In this document: positions 33,340 through 42,476 of the stretch, one piece after another
Numbering within the stretch: the first letter of the stretch is position 1
Layout of the letters: each line of letters starts with the position of its first letter
Assembly: GCF_001544575.2 (NCBI RefSeq)
Contig: NZ_FCNY02000016.1
Location: 98,780-162,779, forward strand
DNA: 64,000 bases
Source: Caballeronia cordobensis
GTDB lineage: Bacteria; Pseudomonadota; Gammaproteobacteria; Burkholderiales; Burkholderiaceae
Reading direction: 5' to 3'
Position numbers and translations under genes: made by a program
Notes under the pieces: model-generated
What the model was told of the DNA's origin: nothing
Database searches by the model: none
What the model saw: only the letters and a program-made list of their open reading frames with translations

Positions 33340-34971
33340 TTACCAGCCCGCGACGCCGCCGTCGCTGCGCGGATCGTTTCCGCCTTCGAACGATCCATCA
33401 GGATGGCGAACGATCGCACCGGCATGACCCATCGCTTCGTCGTAGGCGGCGAGCACTTCGACGTCGTGCCCGAGCGCACGCAGTGCGTCGACGGTCCCGG
33501 CGGCAAAGCGCGCTTCCAGCTTCAGCGAATCGGTGGACTGGCCCCACGTGCGGCCGAGCAGCCAGCGCGGCGCATCGATCGCGGCCTGCGGATTCCAGCC
33601 GAATCGCGCGATGCGCGAGAACACGGCGCTCTGCGACTGCGGCTGGCCATCGCCGCCCATGTTGCCGTACACCATCGTGCGGCCATCGGCGAAATGCGCG
33701 AGGGCGGGATTGAGCGTGTGAAAGGGGCGGCGGCCCGGCATCAGCGGATTGAGCGACGAAGGGTCGAGCGAGAAGCTGCAGCCGCGGTTCTGCCAGTTGA
33801 TGCCCGACTGCGGCAGCACGATTGCGCTGCCGAACTCGTGATAGATGCTCTGAATGAAGCTGACCGCGACGCCATCGCCATCGATGACGCCCATCCACAC
33901 CGTATCGCCCGGGCCACGGCCCTGACCCCACGGCGCGGCGCGCGACATCGACACCTGAGAGGCCATCGCGTCGAGCGCGGCGGAATCGAGCTGCGTGACC
34001 GGGTCGATGCGCATATGGTCGGGGTCGGTCACGTTCTCGTCGCGCACCTTGAAGGCGAGCTTGGTCGCCTCGACGCACGCGTGCACGAACTCGGGGCCGA
34101 GCGGGTCCATGTCGTCGGTAAGCACGCGGTCCAGCACGCCGAGAATCAGCAGCGAGATGAGGCCCTGAGTCGGCGGCGGCATGTTGTAGACGGTGCCGAG
34201 CGTGTGCCGCAGCGCGAGCGGTGTGCGCTCACGGGCGCGGTGACGTTCGAGGTCGTCGAGCGTGATGAGCGTTTCCAGCGACGACAGATCGCTCGCGATG
34301 CTGCGCGCGAGGTCGCCGCGATAGAAGTCGTCGAGACCGGCATCGGCAAGGTGTTGCAGCGTCGCGCCAAGCCGCGCGTTGACGAAGCGCTCGCCAGTGC
34401 GCGGCACGCGTGAATCAGGGAGAAAGGTCTGCGCGAAGCCGGGCACCGTCTCCAGTTCGGCGCGCTTGCCCGCCATGCAATCGGCCTGGCTGCGCGTGAC
34501 CGGCATGCCGTCCTTCGCGTAATGAATGGCGTCTTCGAGCAGCCGCGCCACAGTCATGCGACCGCCGAGCGCGTTTTGCGAGTAGCGATGCGCGAAGTCC
34601 CAGCCCGACACCGTGCCGGCGACGGTATTGGCCGCGAGCGGGCCGCGTGAGGGAATCGCGCTCAGGCCGAGTGCGCGATACGTATCGATGCTGGCGCGCA
34701 TCGCGGCCGCGCCGCATGCCTCGATGCCGACCGGCGCGTGACCGGGACGCGAGATCAGCCAGAAGCCGTCTCCGCCGATGCTGTTCATGTGCGGATAGAC
34801 CACCGCGATGGTCGCGGCGGCGGCGATCATTGCCTCGATCGCATTTCCGCCTTCGCGCAGGACGGCGAGCGCGCTCTGCGAGGCGAGCGCGTGCGGCGCG
34901 ACCGCCATGCCGCGCGATCCGCGCGTGGGATTCAGTGTGTTGGCTGCGGCTTGCGCGTAGTCCAGAAGCAT
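33340..34971 (-). CDS. Gamma-glutamyltransferase family Ntn-hydrolase, possibly HpxW-like
   Basis: 543 residues. Ntn-hydrolase of the gamma-glutamyltransferase family: GGNAIEAMIAAAATIAVVYP, MNSIGGDGFWLI, PPPTQGLISLLIL, and the expected autocatalytic Thr357 in GPGDTVWMGVID, later GNMGGDGQPQ. No signal peptide, unlike periplasmic GGTs, so a cytoplasmic amidase role is more likely. Klebsiella HpxW, an oxamate amidohydrolase, belongs to this family, and the DUF1116 and AtzH/HpxZ-like genes nearby favour such a role. ATG 34971 follows AAGGAAAACGTCA. A TTGTATACAA palindrome lies 12 bases upstream. Confidence 0.9.
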   Translation of the reverse strand: MLLDYAQAAANTLNPTRGSRGMAVAPHALASQSALAVLREGGNAIEAMIAAAATIAVVYPHMNSIGGDGFWLISRPGHAPVGIEACGAAAMRASIDTYRALGLSAIPSRGPLAANTVAGTVSGWDFAHRYSQNALGGRMTVARLLEDAIHYAKDGMPVTRSQADCMAGKRAELETVPGFAQTFLPDSRVPRTGERFVNARLGATLQHLADAGLDDFYRGDLARSIASDLSSLETLITLDDLERHRARERTPLALRHTLGTVYNMPPPTQGLISLLILGVLDRVLTDDMDPLGPEFVHACVEATKLAFKVRDENVTDPDHMRIDPVTQLDSAALDAMASQVSMSRAAPWGQGRGPGDTVWMGVIDGDGVAVSFIQSIYHEFGSAIVLPQSGINWQNRGCSFSLDPSSLNPLMPGRRPFHTLNPALAHFADGRTMVYGNMGGDGQPQSQSAVFSRIARFGWNPQAAIDAPRWLLGRTWGQSTDSLKLEARFAAGTVDALRALGHDVEVLAAYDEAMGHAGAIVRHPDGSFEGGNDPRSDGGVAGW

Positions 34972-34982
34972 TGACGTTTTCC

Positions 34983-34992
34983 TTGTATACAA
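34983..34992. promoter_or_regulatory. Candidate GntR (FCD) operator TTGTATACAA
   Basis: Perfect 10-base palindrome 11 to 21 bases before the start of the gamma-glutamyltransferase-type gene and about 115 bases downstream of the GntR gene end. FCD-type GntR regulators typically bind TTGTnnnACAA-like palindromes. A half-site ATACAA occurs at 36719-36724 before the rightward operon. Confidence 0.55.
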
Positions 34993-35107
34993 CGAAAGCG
35001 ATCAATGCGAGATCCGTGCCAGTACTCGGTGATAACCCTGACGAGGCTTGCCTGATAAGGCTTGCAGCGCCGTATCAGCGACGCCGGTGCGATGCCTCGC
35101 GATGTCG

Positions 35108-35875
35108 TCAGATGGTGCGCCGCGGCCTCGCCGGTGCGTGCGCGACGGCTTCGCGCCCTGTCCCGGTGCGCGCGCCGAGCAGGCGCTGCAGGGTCAGGCC
35201 GCTCACACTGGCCTGGCTTCCGCCGATATGACGCGACACGAGTTCGACACCGATCGCGCCATCGCCGCGGCGAATGGCGTCGAGAATCGCGGCGTGTTCA
35301 TCATAGGTTTCGGCGATGCCGTCGCCATGCACGAGATCGAGCCGCCGCACCACGCGAATGCGGTCGGTGACGCGCTGCATCGCCGATGTGAGCTCGTCGT
35401 TGCCCGCCGCCGCGACGAGCGCGTGATGGAGCGCTTCGTCCAGCTCGACCAGCTTGCGGCCATCGGTGATGCGCCGCGCGCGCCCGACCTTCCAGATGCG
35501 ATCGAGCGCATCGAGCAGCGGATGCAGCGCATCCGGCGGCGTCTGTGCGTCGCAGAGCTTGCGCACGGCGAAGGTTTCGATCATCTGGCGCATCTCGTAG
35601 AGGTCGTCGAAGCGCTTGTTGTCGATCGGCACGACTTCCCAGCCGCCGCGCACATAGCCCTGCATCAGACCGTCGCTCTGGAGGCGCTGCAGGGCTTCGC
35701 GTGCGGGCGTGCGCGAGACCGCGAAGCGTTCGGCGATGGCGCCTTCCGTCAGCCGGTCGCCCGGCAGGAGATGCATGTCGAAGATTTCGTCGCGGAGCGT
35801 GTAATAGACGCGATCCGCACGCGAAAGCGTGGCCTGCCGTGCGATGGCGGGGCGCGCGTCGGGCGGCATGTTCAC
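35108..35875 (-). CDS. GntR family transcriptional regulator (FCD domain)
   Basis: 255 residues from GTG 35875 (ATG 35869 is an alternative). N-terminal winged helix: GDRLTEGAIAERFAVSRTPA, then REALQRLQSDGLMQ; C-terminal helical FCD effector domain with metal/ligand residues in LDEALHHALVAAAGNDEL. Start overlaps the stop of the MarR gene, so the two regulators are co-translated. FCD proteins usually sense a carboxylate of the pathway they control; the adjacent palindrome and catabolic genes make the cluster its probable target. Confidence 0.92.
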   Translation of the reverse strand: MNMPPDARPAIARQATLSRADRVYYTLRDEIFDMHLLPGDRLTEGAIAERFAVSRTPAREALQRLQSDGLMQGYVRGGWEVVPIDNKRFDDLYEMRQMIETFAVRKLCDAQTPPDALHPLLDALDRIWKVGRARRITDGRKLVELDEALHHALVAAAGNDELTSAMQRVTDRIRVVRRLDLVHGDGIAETYDEHAAILDAIRRGDGAIGVELVSRHIGGSQASVSGLTLQRLLGARTGTGREAVAHAPARPRRTI

Positions 35876-36438
35876 GTCGCGCCGGCTTCGCTTTCGTCTT
35901 GAGCGAGCAACTCGCTGTCAGGCAGCCGGAAGGGCACGAGGTTGTCGGCGTTGTTGGCTTCGACCAGCCGGATCATCTGCAGCATGAAGACGTCGCGCTC
36001 GACCGGCGACAGATGCTCGATGGTGCGCGCGTGCGCGCGCTGCACGGCGGCGGACATCTTCCTCACCAGGCGTTTGCCCGCCGGCGTGAGCTTGACAAGC
36101 CGCAGCCGCTTGTCATGTTCGGCCTGCGTGCGGCTCACGAGCCCGCGCGCGTTGAGTCGCGGAATGACTTCAGCGACGCTGGAGCGCTCCAGTCCGACTT
36201 CGATGGCGAGCGAGTTCTGATCCATCTCGCCGAGCGATTCCAGCGCCGTGAGCAAACTGTATTGCACCGGCGTGATGTTGAACTCGCTCGTTTCCTGCAC
36301 GAACAGGAACGTATGAATCTGATGCATGCGACGAATCAGAAAGCCGGGCCGCGCAAACAGCGGCGAACGCGCCTGCCGCTGCGCAAGCTCCGCACGAACG
36401 CTTTCGATGTCGATGTGATCGGTGACTGGGTTTCGCAT
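35872..36438 (-). CDS. MarR family transcriptional regulator
   Basis: 188 residues. Winged helix with MarR features: ITPVQYSLLTALESLGEMDQ, SLAIEVGLERSSVAEVIPRL, and wing SRTQAEHDKRLRLVKLTPAG. Divergent from the molybdenum hydroxylase operon (start 36771) and coupled to the GntR gene by a 4-base overlap. Two regulators of different families in one transcript suggest that two signals control the cluster. Confidence 0.92.
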   Translation of the reverse strand: MRNPVTDHIDIESVRAELAQRQARSPLFARPGFLIRRMHQIHTFLFVQETSEFNITPVQYSLLTALESLGEMDQNSLAIEVGLERSSVAEVIPRLNARGLVSRTQAEHDKRLRLVKLTPAGKRLVRKMSAAVQRAHARTIEHLSPVERDVFMLQMIRLVEANNADNLVPFRLPDSELLAQDESEAGAT

Positions 36439-36770
36439 GTCAGCGACTTCTGTGGAAAAAGGGACGAGCGTCGCACGCTCCGATGCCGCATTCTAGGCCG
36501 AAATCGCGGCGCGCCGCAAATGCGGGGTACACCGACGAATCACCATAAGAAGGCATCGCGCCTGAGCGTGGTGCGGGAATGCGCCGGCGACACCCGAGTT
36601 GGTGCGAGGCAGTTTCGGAAGATCCGTGGTACGGCACGCATAAGGCGCTGAAGAAGACGGCTAAGTGAGTGATTCGAAAAAAGAAAATCAGCTCGTAAAT
36701 CGATGCATAAAAACCGGCATACAACTTGCGGTACACCACGCATCTTTCGACTCGGCCAAGCGCACCGTAC
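36439..36770. other. Divergent intergenic region between MarR-GntR and the hydroxylase operon
   Basis: 332 bases. No convincing gene. An AT-richer stretch around 36670-36715 probably holds the rightward promoter; a half-site ATACAA (36719-36724) resembles the palindrome before the gamma-glutamyltransferase-type gene. Longer reading frames that enter from the flanks are shadows. Confidence 0.5.
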
Positions 36771-38033
36771 ATGTCACAAGTTCTGCTCAAGGGAGGGCGC
36801 GTCATCGACCCGGCCCAGAAACTCGACGCCACGCTCGACGTCCTGGTGGACAACGGCGTCATCGCCGCAATCGGCGCCGCCGCCACGAGTCAGGCGCGGC
36901 AGGCGGAGGTCGTCGATTGCGGCGGCAAGCTGGTGCTGCCCGGTCTCATCGACACGCACGGCCACGTTTATCAGTACGTGACGGGCCGCTTCGGCCTGAA
37001 TGCGGATCAGTGCGGCGTGCAGTCGGGCGTCACGACGATCGTCGATCAGGGCGGTCCGAGCTGCATCACGATTCCGGGCTTTCGTCATTACGTGGCCGAG
37101 CCTTCGGCCACGCGCGTGCTCGCGTTCATCTCCGCCTATCTCGTCGGCGGGCTCGAAGGCCACTACTACCCGGACCTGTATCGCCCCGACTGTCTGGATG
37201 CCGATGCGACCATCAGATCCATCAAGGCCAATGCCGATCTGGTGAAGGGCATCAAGGCGCATGCGGAAATCGGCGGCTTCGCGCGCTGGGGCCTCGACGT
37301 GATGAAGATCGCCGCGCAGATCGGCCGTGGCGCGCAACTGCCTCTGTACATCCACTTCGGCCAGTTGTGGCCGAAGCCACAGAGCGGCGGACTGCCGGTC
37401 CAGCCGGACTGCATCTTCAATCAGGTGGTCGAGACGCTCAAGCCCGGCGATATCCTCGCGCATCCGTTCAGCCGTCATCCGGGCGGCTTCGTCGAAGAGA
37501 ACGGGCAACTGCATCCGCTCGTGCATGAAGCGGTTTCGCGCGGCTTAAAGATCGACGTGGGCCACGGCTCGCACTTCAGCTTCAAGACGGCGCGCATCGT
37601 GCTCGATGCGGGCGTCGTGCCCGACACGCTCGGCGCGGATATGCACGGCTACAACACGCACGTGCCCGCGCCAGCCGGCACGCCGGACAGCCATCCCGAC
37701 GAAGAGCATTCGTTCCTCGGCCGCACGCAGTTCAGCCTCGTCAGCGCGATGACCAGCATGCTCGCGCTCGGCCTGCCGCTCGATCACGTCGTCGCGATGG
37801 CGACCTGCAACGCCGCGAAGATGGTCGGCATGGAGCACGAGATCGGCACGCTCGAAGTGGGACGCCGCGCGGACATCAGCGTGCTCGACGACCGGCGCGG
37901 GCGCTGGGTGCTGGAGGACAACGAAGGCACGCAGGTCATCACCGACCGCATGCTGTCGCCGCTATTCTGCCTGCGCGACGGCGTGCGCCACGACGCCGTT
38001 TCGCCGACCCTGCCGCTCGCGCGCGCCGCCTGA
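36771..38033 (+). CDS. Cyclic amidohydrolase (metal-dependent, dihydroorotase/deacetylase-like)
   Basis: 420 residues. Amidohydrolase-superfamily barrel: small beta domain LLKGGRVIDPAQKLDATLDV, metal ligands His63 and His65 in DTHGHVYQ, a candidate carbamylated Lys162 in GIKAHAEIG, His195 in YIHFGQ, His231 in LAHPFSRHPGG, and Asp290 in TLGADMHG. ATG 36771 matches the family start; a TTG at 36726 would add unlike residues. First gene of the rightward operon, directly before the molybdenum hydroxylase, so it may open the ring that the hydroxylase oxidises. The true substrate is unknown; deacetylase activity is an alternative. Confidence 0.88.
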   Translation: MSQVLLKGGRVIDPAQKLDATLDVLVDNGVIAAIGAAATSQARQAEVVDCGGKLVLPGLIDTHGHVYQYVTGRFGLNADQCGVQSGVTTIVDQGGPSCITIPGFRHYVAEPSATRVLAFISAYLVGGLEGHYYPDLYRPDCLDADATIRSIKANADLVKGIKAHAEIGGFARWGLDVMKIAAQIGRGAQLPLYIHFGQLWPKPQSGGLPVQPDCIFNQVVETLKPGDILAHPFSRHPGGFVEENGQLHPLVHEAVSRGLKIDVGHGSHFSFKTARIVLDAGVVPDTLGADMHGYNTHVPAPAGTPDSHPDEEHSFLGRTQFSLVSAMTSMLALGLPLDHVVAMATCNAAKMVGMEHEIGTLEVGRRADISVLDDRRGRWVLEDNEGTQVITDRMLSPLFCLRDGVRHDAVSPTLPLARAA

Positions 38034-38051
38034 GGATGCGAGGTTCACACG

Positions 38052-40460
38052 ATGATCAAACGTCCGTATAGACAGGGTGGCGGCGATCGCCCGCAAGGCA
38101 TCGGCGCATCGCTCACGCGCAAGGAAGACGAGCGCTTCATGCACGGGCGCGGCGAGTACGTGCCCAATATCCGCATGGTCGGCATGGTCGATGTGGCGTT
38201 CGTGCGCAGCCCGATCGCGCATGGCCATATCGTCGGCATCGAGAAGCCGGAGGGCCTGGAACACGCGATCTATACGCTTGCCGACATGGAAGGCGTGAAG
38301 CCCATCGTTGCGAATTCGAGTCTGCCGGGCTTCAAGTCTTCCGAGCAGCCGGTGCTCGCGAGCGGCAAGGTGCGGCAGGTCGGCGAGACCATTGCAATGT
38401 GCGTGGCCGCGACGCGCGCGCAGGCCGAGGACATCGCCGCGCAGGTGTTCGTCGATTTCGAGGAACTGCCCGCCGTGGTCGACATGCTCGACGCGCGCCG
38501 CGACGATTCCGCGCTCGTGCACGAACACTGGGGCGACAACGTCTTCCTCGAAACTTTCGTCGATGCAAACCCCGACGTCGATCTCGACGCGATCCGCCGC
38601 GACGCGCCGATTCGCGTGCATCGCACACTGCGCACGGCGCGCCAGAGCATGGCGCCGATGGAAGGGCGCGGCTGCGTTGCGCACTGGGACCGGCGGCTGT
38701 CGCAACTGATCCTCCACACGTCCGCGCAGATGCCGCACATCACGCGCACCGGGCTTGCGGAATGTCTCGGCCTGGACGAAGGGCAAGTGCGCGTGATCGC
38801 GCCCGATGTGGGCGGCGGCTTCGGCTACAAAGGCATTCTGCTGCCTGAGGAAGTCTGCTGCGCCTGGCTCGCCATGCAACTGGACAAGCCGGTGCGCTGG
38901 ATCGAGGATCGCCGCGAACAACTCACGGCGAATGCGAACTGCCGCGAGCACGACTACGACGTTACCGGCTACGCGGATCGCGACGGCCGCCTGCTCGCGG
39001 TCGAATGCGAGGCGCATGTGGATTCGGGCGCGTATTCGTCGTATCCGTTCTCGGCGTGTCTGGAGGCGGCGCAGATCGGCAGCATCCTGCCGGGGCCGTA
39101 CAAAATGGCGCGCTTCCAGTGCCGCACGTGGTCGGTCGCCACCAACAAGCCGCCGATCCTGCCGTATCGCGGCGTGGCGCGCACGGGCGTGTGCTACGCG
39201 ATCGAAACCATCATGGATGCGATCGCGCTCGAAGCGGGCATCGAGCCCTACGAGGTGCGTCTGCGCAATCTCGTCGAGTCGCACGAGATGCCCTACGACA
39301 ACATCACGAAGAAGCACTTCGACAGCGGCGACTATCCCGAGGCGGTGCGCCGCGCGATGGCCGCGATCGACCTGCCCGCGGTTCGCGCACGGCAGCGCCG
39401 CGGCGAGCCGGACGGAAGGCGCATCGGCTTCGGCATGGCGGTGTTCTGCGAGCAGGGCGCGCACGGCACGTCGGTGTATCACGGCTGGGGCATTCCGATG
39501 GTGCCGGGCTACGAGCCGGCGGTCATCCGCCTCACGCCCGACGGCGTGCTCGAAGTGCGCGCGGGCGTGCATTCGCACGGGCAGAGCATGGAAACGACGC
39601 TCGCGCAGATCGCCCACGAAGTGCTCGGCATCGACACCGACCGCGTGCGCATCGTGCTCGGCGACACCGGCGTCACGCCGTATTCCACCGGCACCTGGGG
39701 CTCTCGCTCGATCGTGATGGCGGGCGGCGCGGTGGGCCGCGCATCGAAGGAACTGAAGGAGCGGCTCTTGAAGATCGGCGCGCATCTGCTTGGCGAACCG
39801 TTGAGCGAGGTGCGCTGGGAGAACGGCGCGGTAGTCGGCCGACAGGCGTCGCGCAGCCTGCGGGACATCGCGCGGACCTGGTATCTCGCGCCGCAACTGC
39901 TGCCGTCCGATGTCGATCCGCGCGGCCTCGAAGTCTCGACGTCCTATCAGGCGAAGCGCGATTCGGGCACCTTCAGTTACGCGTGTCACGCGGTGGTCGT
40001 CGCGGTCGATCCGGCGCTCGGCCAGACGGAGATTCTCGATTACGTGATCGTCGAAGACGGCGGTGTGCTCATCAATCCGATGGTCGTCGACGGACAGGTC
40101 TACGGCGGCGCGGCGCAGGGCATCGGCACGGCGCTCTACGAGGCGATGCCGTACAGCGACGACGGCCAACCGCTCGCCTCGACGCTCGCCGACTACCTCC
40201 TGCCCGGTGCGACCGAAGTGCCCGCCATTCGCATCGAACACATGGAAACGCCCGCGCCGTACACCGAGTTCGGGCAGAAGGGCATTGGCGAGAGCGGGGC
40301 GATCGGTCCGCCCGCCGCGCTCGCCAATGCCGTCAACGATGCGCTGCGCGGACTCGGCGTGCGCATCGACCAGTTGCCGATCACGCCGCGCCTCGTCGTC
40401 GAAGCGCTCGCGAAGGAGCGCGAACGCCAGGCCCACGCGACAAAAGGAATGCCCGCATGA
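38052..40460 (+). CDS. Xanthine dehydrogenase family molybdopterin-binding subunit (large)
   Basis: 802 residues. Molybdenum hydroxylase large chain: GASLTRKEDERFMHGRGEYV at the N-terminus, VGGGFGYKG of the cofactor-binding loop, CEQGAHGTSVYHGWGIP, and the catalytic Glu747 in GQKGIGESGAIGPP. Such enzymes hydroxylate aromatic heterocycles or aldehydes with water oxygen. Glu747 is present, so activity is expected. The stop overlaps the FAD subunit start by ATGA. Substrate class (purine, pyrimidine, pyridine, CO or aldehyde) is not resolved: I see no CO-dehydrogenase AYRCSFR motif. Long antisense frames across this gene are GC-driven shadows. Confidence 0.94.
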   Translation: MIKRPYRQGGGDRPQGIGASLTRKEDERFMHGRGEYVPNIRMVGMVDVAFVRSPIAHGHIVGIEKPEGLEHAIYTLADMEGVKPIVANSSLPGFKSSEQPVLASGKVRQVGETIAMCVAATRAQAEDIAAQVFVDFEELPAVVDMLDARRDDSALVHEHWGDNVFLETFVDANPDVDLDAIRRDAPIRVHRTLRTARQSMAPMEGRGCVAHWDRRLSQLILHTSAQMPHITRTGLAECLGLDEGQVRVIAPDVGGGFGYKGILLPEEVCCAWLAMQLDKPVRWIEDRREQLTANANCREHDYDVTGYADRDGRLLAVECEAHVDSGAYSSYPFSACLEAAQIGSILPGPYKMARFQCRTWSVATNKPPILPYRGVARTGVCYAIETIMDAIALEAGIEPYEVRLRNLVESHEMPYDNITKKHFDSGDYPEAVRRAMAAIDLPAVRARQRRGEPDGRRIGFGMAVFCEQGAHGTSVYHGWGIPMVPGYEPAVIRLTPDGVLEVRAGVHSHGQSMETTLAQIAHEVLGIDTDRVRIVLGDTGVTPYSTGTWGSRSIVMAGGAVGRASKELKERLLKIGAHLLGEPLSEVRWENGAVVGRQASRSLRDIARTWYLAPQLLPSDVDPRGLEVSTSYQAKRDSGTFSYACHAVVVAVDPALGQTEILDYVIVEDGGVLINPMVVDGQVYGGAAQGIGTALYEAMPYSDDGQPLASTLADYLLPGATEVPAIRIEHMETPAPYTEFGQKGIGESGAIGPPAALANAVNDALRGLGVRIDQLPITPRLVVEALAKERERQAHATKGMPA

Positions 40461-41293
40461 AAGCCGCGACCTACGATTATGCAAAGCCGCTCGCCTGCGA
40501 CGAGGCGATCGCGCGCATCGGCCAGAGCGACGGCATGGGCAAGTTCGTGTCCGGCAGCCAGTCGCTCGGACCGATGATGAACCTGCGCCTCGCGCAGCCG
40601 GACATGCTCGTCGATCTGCGCGGCATCGCGGCGCTGCGGGCATGCTGCATCGAAGGCGAGACGGTCACGCTCGGCGCGGGCATCACGCACGCGGAGATCG
40701 AGGACGGCAAGGTCGAGACCGGCACGCGCGGACTCATGGAATATGTGGCGCGCGGCATCGCGTATCGCGCGGTGCGCAATCGCGGCACGCTGGGCGGCAG
40801 TCTTGCCCATGCCGATCCCGCCGCGGACTGGATCAACACGATGTGCGCGCTCGATGCGCAGTTTCTCGTCGCGGGACCGGGCGGCGCGCGCGTGATCGAG
40901 GGCGGCGACTGGATGGCCGGCGCATTCACGACCGCGCTCGAAGCCGACGAGATCCTGACCGGCGTGCGCTTCGCGCGTCTTTCGCCCGCGGCGCGCTGGA
41001 GCTACTACAAGTTCAACCGCAAGCCGGGCGAGTTCGCCGAAGCCATCGCGGTGTTCATCGACGATGCGGCGCGCGGCGTGTGCCGTGCGGTGATCGGCGC
41101 GATCGACGCACCGCCCTTCGCCATCGCCGATGCGCGCGATCTGCTGCGCGACGCGAATCCGCACACCTCGTGTTTCGATGCGCATCTCGACGCGGCGGGC
41201 ATCGAAGCGGGCAGCTACGAACATGAAGTGCATCGCGTCGCGCTCGTGCGCGCGGCGGCGGGCATTCGCAATCAGGGCGGAAAAGCATCATGA
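40457..41293 (+). CDS. FAD-binding subunit of the molybdenum hydroxylase (medium)
   Basis: 278 residues. FAD-binding features of CoxM/XdhB-type subunits: KFVSGSQSLGPMMNLRLAQP, VTLGAGITHAEIE, and NRGTLGGSLAHADPAADW. ATG 40457 overlaps the upstream stop; its own stop overlaps the Fe-S subunit start at 41290, so the three subunits are strictly coupled. It transfers electrons from the Fe-S centres to its acceptor. Confidence 0.93.
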   Translation: MKAATYDYAKPLACDEAIARIGQSDGMGKFVSGSQSLGPMMNLRLAQPDMLVDLRGIAALRACCIEGETVTLGAGITHAEIEDGKVETGTRGLMEYVARGIAYRAVRNRGTLGGSLAHADPAADWINTMCALDAQFLVAGPGGARVIEGGDWMAGAFTTALEADEILTGVRFARLSPAARWSYYKFNRKPGEFAEAIAVFIDDAARGVCRAVIGAIDAPPFAIADARDLLRDANPHTSCFDAHLDAAGIEAGSYEHEVHRVALVRAAAGIRNQGGKAS

Positions 41294-41811
41294 GCGACGC
41301 ATTCATCAAGACGATCGAACTCGTCGTCAACCGTGCGCCGGTCGCGGACCGCGTCGAGCCGCGCACGAGTCTCGCCGATTTCCTGCGCGAGCAGCGCATG
41401 CTGTGCGGCACCAACATCGGCTGCGAGCAGGGCGTATGCGGCGCATGCACGATCGACGTGGACGGCGCGCCGACCCGTTCGTGCATCACGCCCGCGATCA
41501 GTTGCGCGGGGAGCGCCGTGCGCACCATCGAAGGCTTCGACGACGACGTCACCATGAACGAGCTGCGCGCGGCCTTCAGCGCCGAACACGCGCTGCAATG
41601 CGGCTATTGCACGCCGGGCATGCTGATGACCGCGCGCGACATCGTCACGCGCCTGCCCGATGCCGACGACGCGCGCGTGCGCCTCGAACTCTCCGGCAAC
41701 CTGTGCCGCTGCACCGGCTACGTGGGCATTGTCCGCGCGATCCGCCGCGTGCTCGATGCGCGTCGCGCCCGTGCGGCCGCCCCGCTCGCGGCCGCCGCCG
41801 CGACCGCCTGA
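41290..41811 (+). CDS. [2Fe-2S] subunit of the molybdenum hydroxylase (small)
   Basis: 173 residues. Two Fe-S centres are visible: plant-type ligands Cys45, Cys50, Cys53 and Cys65 (IGCEQGVCGACTIDVDG ... RSC), and the alpha-helical cluster ligands Cys105, Cys108 (CGYCTPG), Cys140 and Cys142 (CRCTGYVG). The start overlaps the FAD gene by ATGA. Completes the L-M-S heterotrimer with the two preceding genes. Confidence 0.95.
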   Translation: MSDAFIKTIELVVNRAPVADRVEPRTSLADFLREQRMLCGTNIGCEQGVCGACTIDVDGAPTRSCITPAISCAGSAVRTIEGFDDDVTMNELRAAFSAEHALQCGYCTPGMLMTARDIVTRLPDADDARVRLELSGNLCRCTGYVGIVRAIRRVLDARRARAAAPLAAAAATA

Positions 41812-41835
41812 ACACTCATACGGAATTCGCACGTC

Positions 41836-42474
41836 ATGGAAATCGAACAAAGCTTCACCGTCCCTTATCCGCGCCACGCCGTATGGGCGCGCTTTCACGA
41901 CACGCCCGAGATCGTCGCGTGCCTGCCGGGCGCCTCGCTCACCGCGCCGGTCGAGAACGGCATGCTCAAGCTCGCGATGACCGTCAAGCTCGGGCCGATC
42001 GTCGCGTCGTTCGCGGGCGACGGCGAGATGCAGCTCGACGATGCGCAGTATCGCGGCAGCATCACGGGAACGGGTGTGGACCGCAAGAGTTCGTCGCGCG
42101 TAAAGGGCGTGGCGTCGTTCGCGCTCGATGCCACGGCGGCGAGCGAAACGCGTGTGGACGTGAAGGTGGATTACACGATCGGCGGCAGCCTTGCGCAGTT
42201 TTCGCGCGGCGGCATCGTGAAGGAACTGGCGACGCGCATGACCGAAGCGTTCGCGGAAAATCTCAAGGCGAAGCTCGACGACGCAGGCGCTGAATCGAGC
42301 AGCGCGCAGGCGCAGGCCGTCGTGCCGGAAGCCGAAGCGCCCGCGCCGCAACTGCGCGTGGAACCGCGTGCGGCATCGGCGAAAGCGGCAAACGCGCCGC
42401 TCGATGTCGGCAATCTGTTCTGGAAGATGCTGTGGTCGCGCCTGCGCGGCCTGTTCACCTTCGCGGCCCGCTGA
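41836..42474 (+). CDS. CoxG-like SRPBCC domain protein
   Basis: 212 residues. The first 150 match the carbon monoxide dehydrogenase G (CoxG) family: FTVPYPRHAVWARFHDTPEI, VACLPGASLTAP, GEMQLDDAQYRGSITGTGVD, DYTIGGSLAQFSRGG. The C-terminal tail is Ala-rich and then hydrophobic (LFWKMLWSRLRGLFTF), suggesting membrane anchoring, as proposed for CoxG, which recruits molybdenum hydroxylase to the membrane. GGAATT precedes ATG 41836. Next gene starts 2 bases after its stop. Confidence 0.88.
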   Translation: MEIEQSFTVPYPRHAVWARFHDTPEIVACLPGASLTAPVENGMLKLAMTVKLGPIVASFAGDGEMQLDDAQYRGSITGTGVDRKSSSRVKGVASFALDATAASETRVDVKVDYTIGGSLAQFSRGGIVKELATRMTEAFAENLKAKLDDAGAESSSAQAQAVVPEAEAPAPQLRVEPRAASAKAANAPLDVGNLFWKMLWSRLRGLFTFAAR

Positions 42475-42476
42475 GC

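Noticed and set aside
36440..36886. 148-codon minus-strand frame across the MarR/amidohydrolase intergenic region
   Set aside because: It overlaps the start of the amidohydrolase gene and contains no family motif.
37962..40643. 893-codon open frame antisense to the molybdenum hydroxylase large subunit
   Set aside because: Arg/His/Ala-rich composition without domain motifs; it mirrors a well-conserved gene on the other strand and is a consequence of high GC at third positions.
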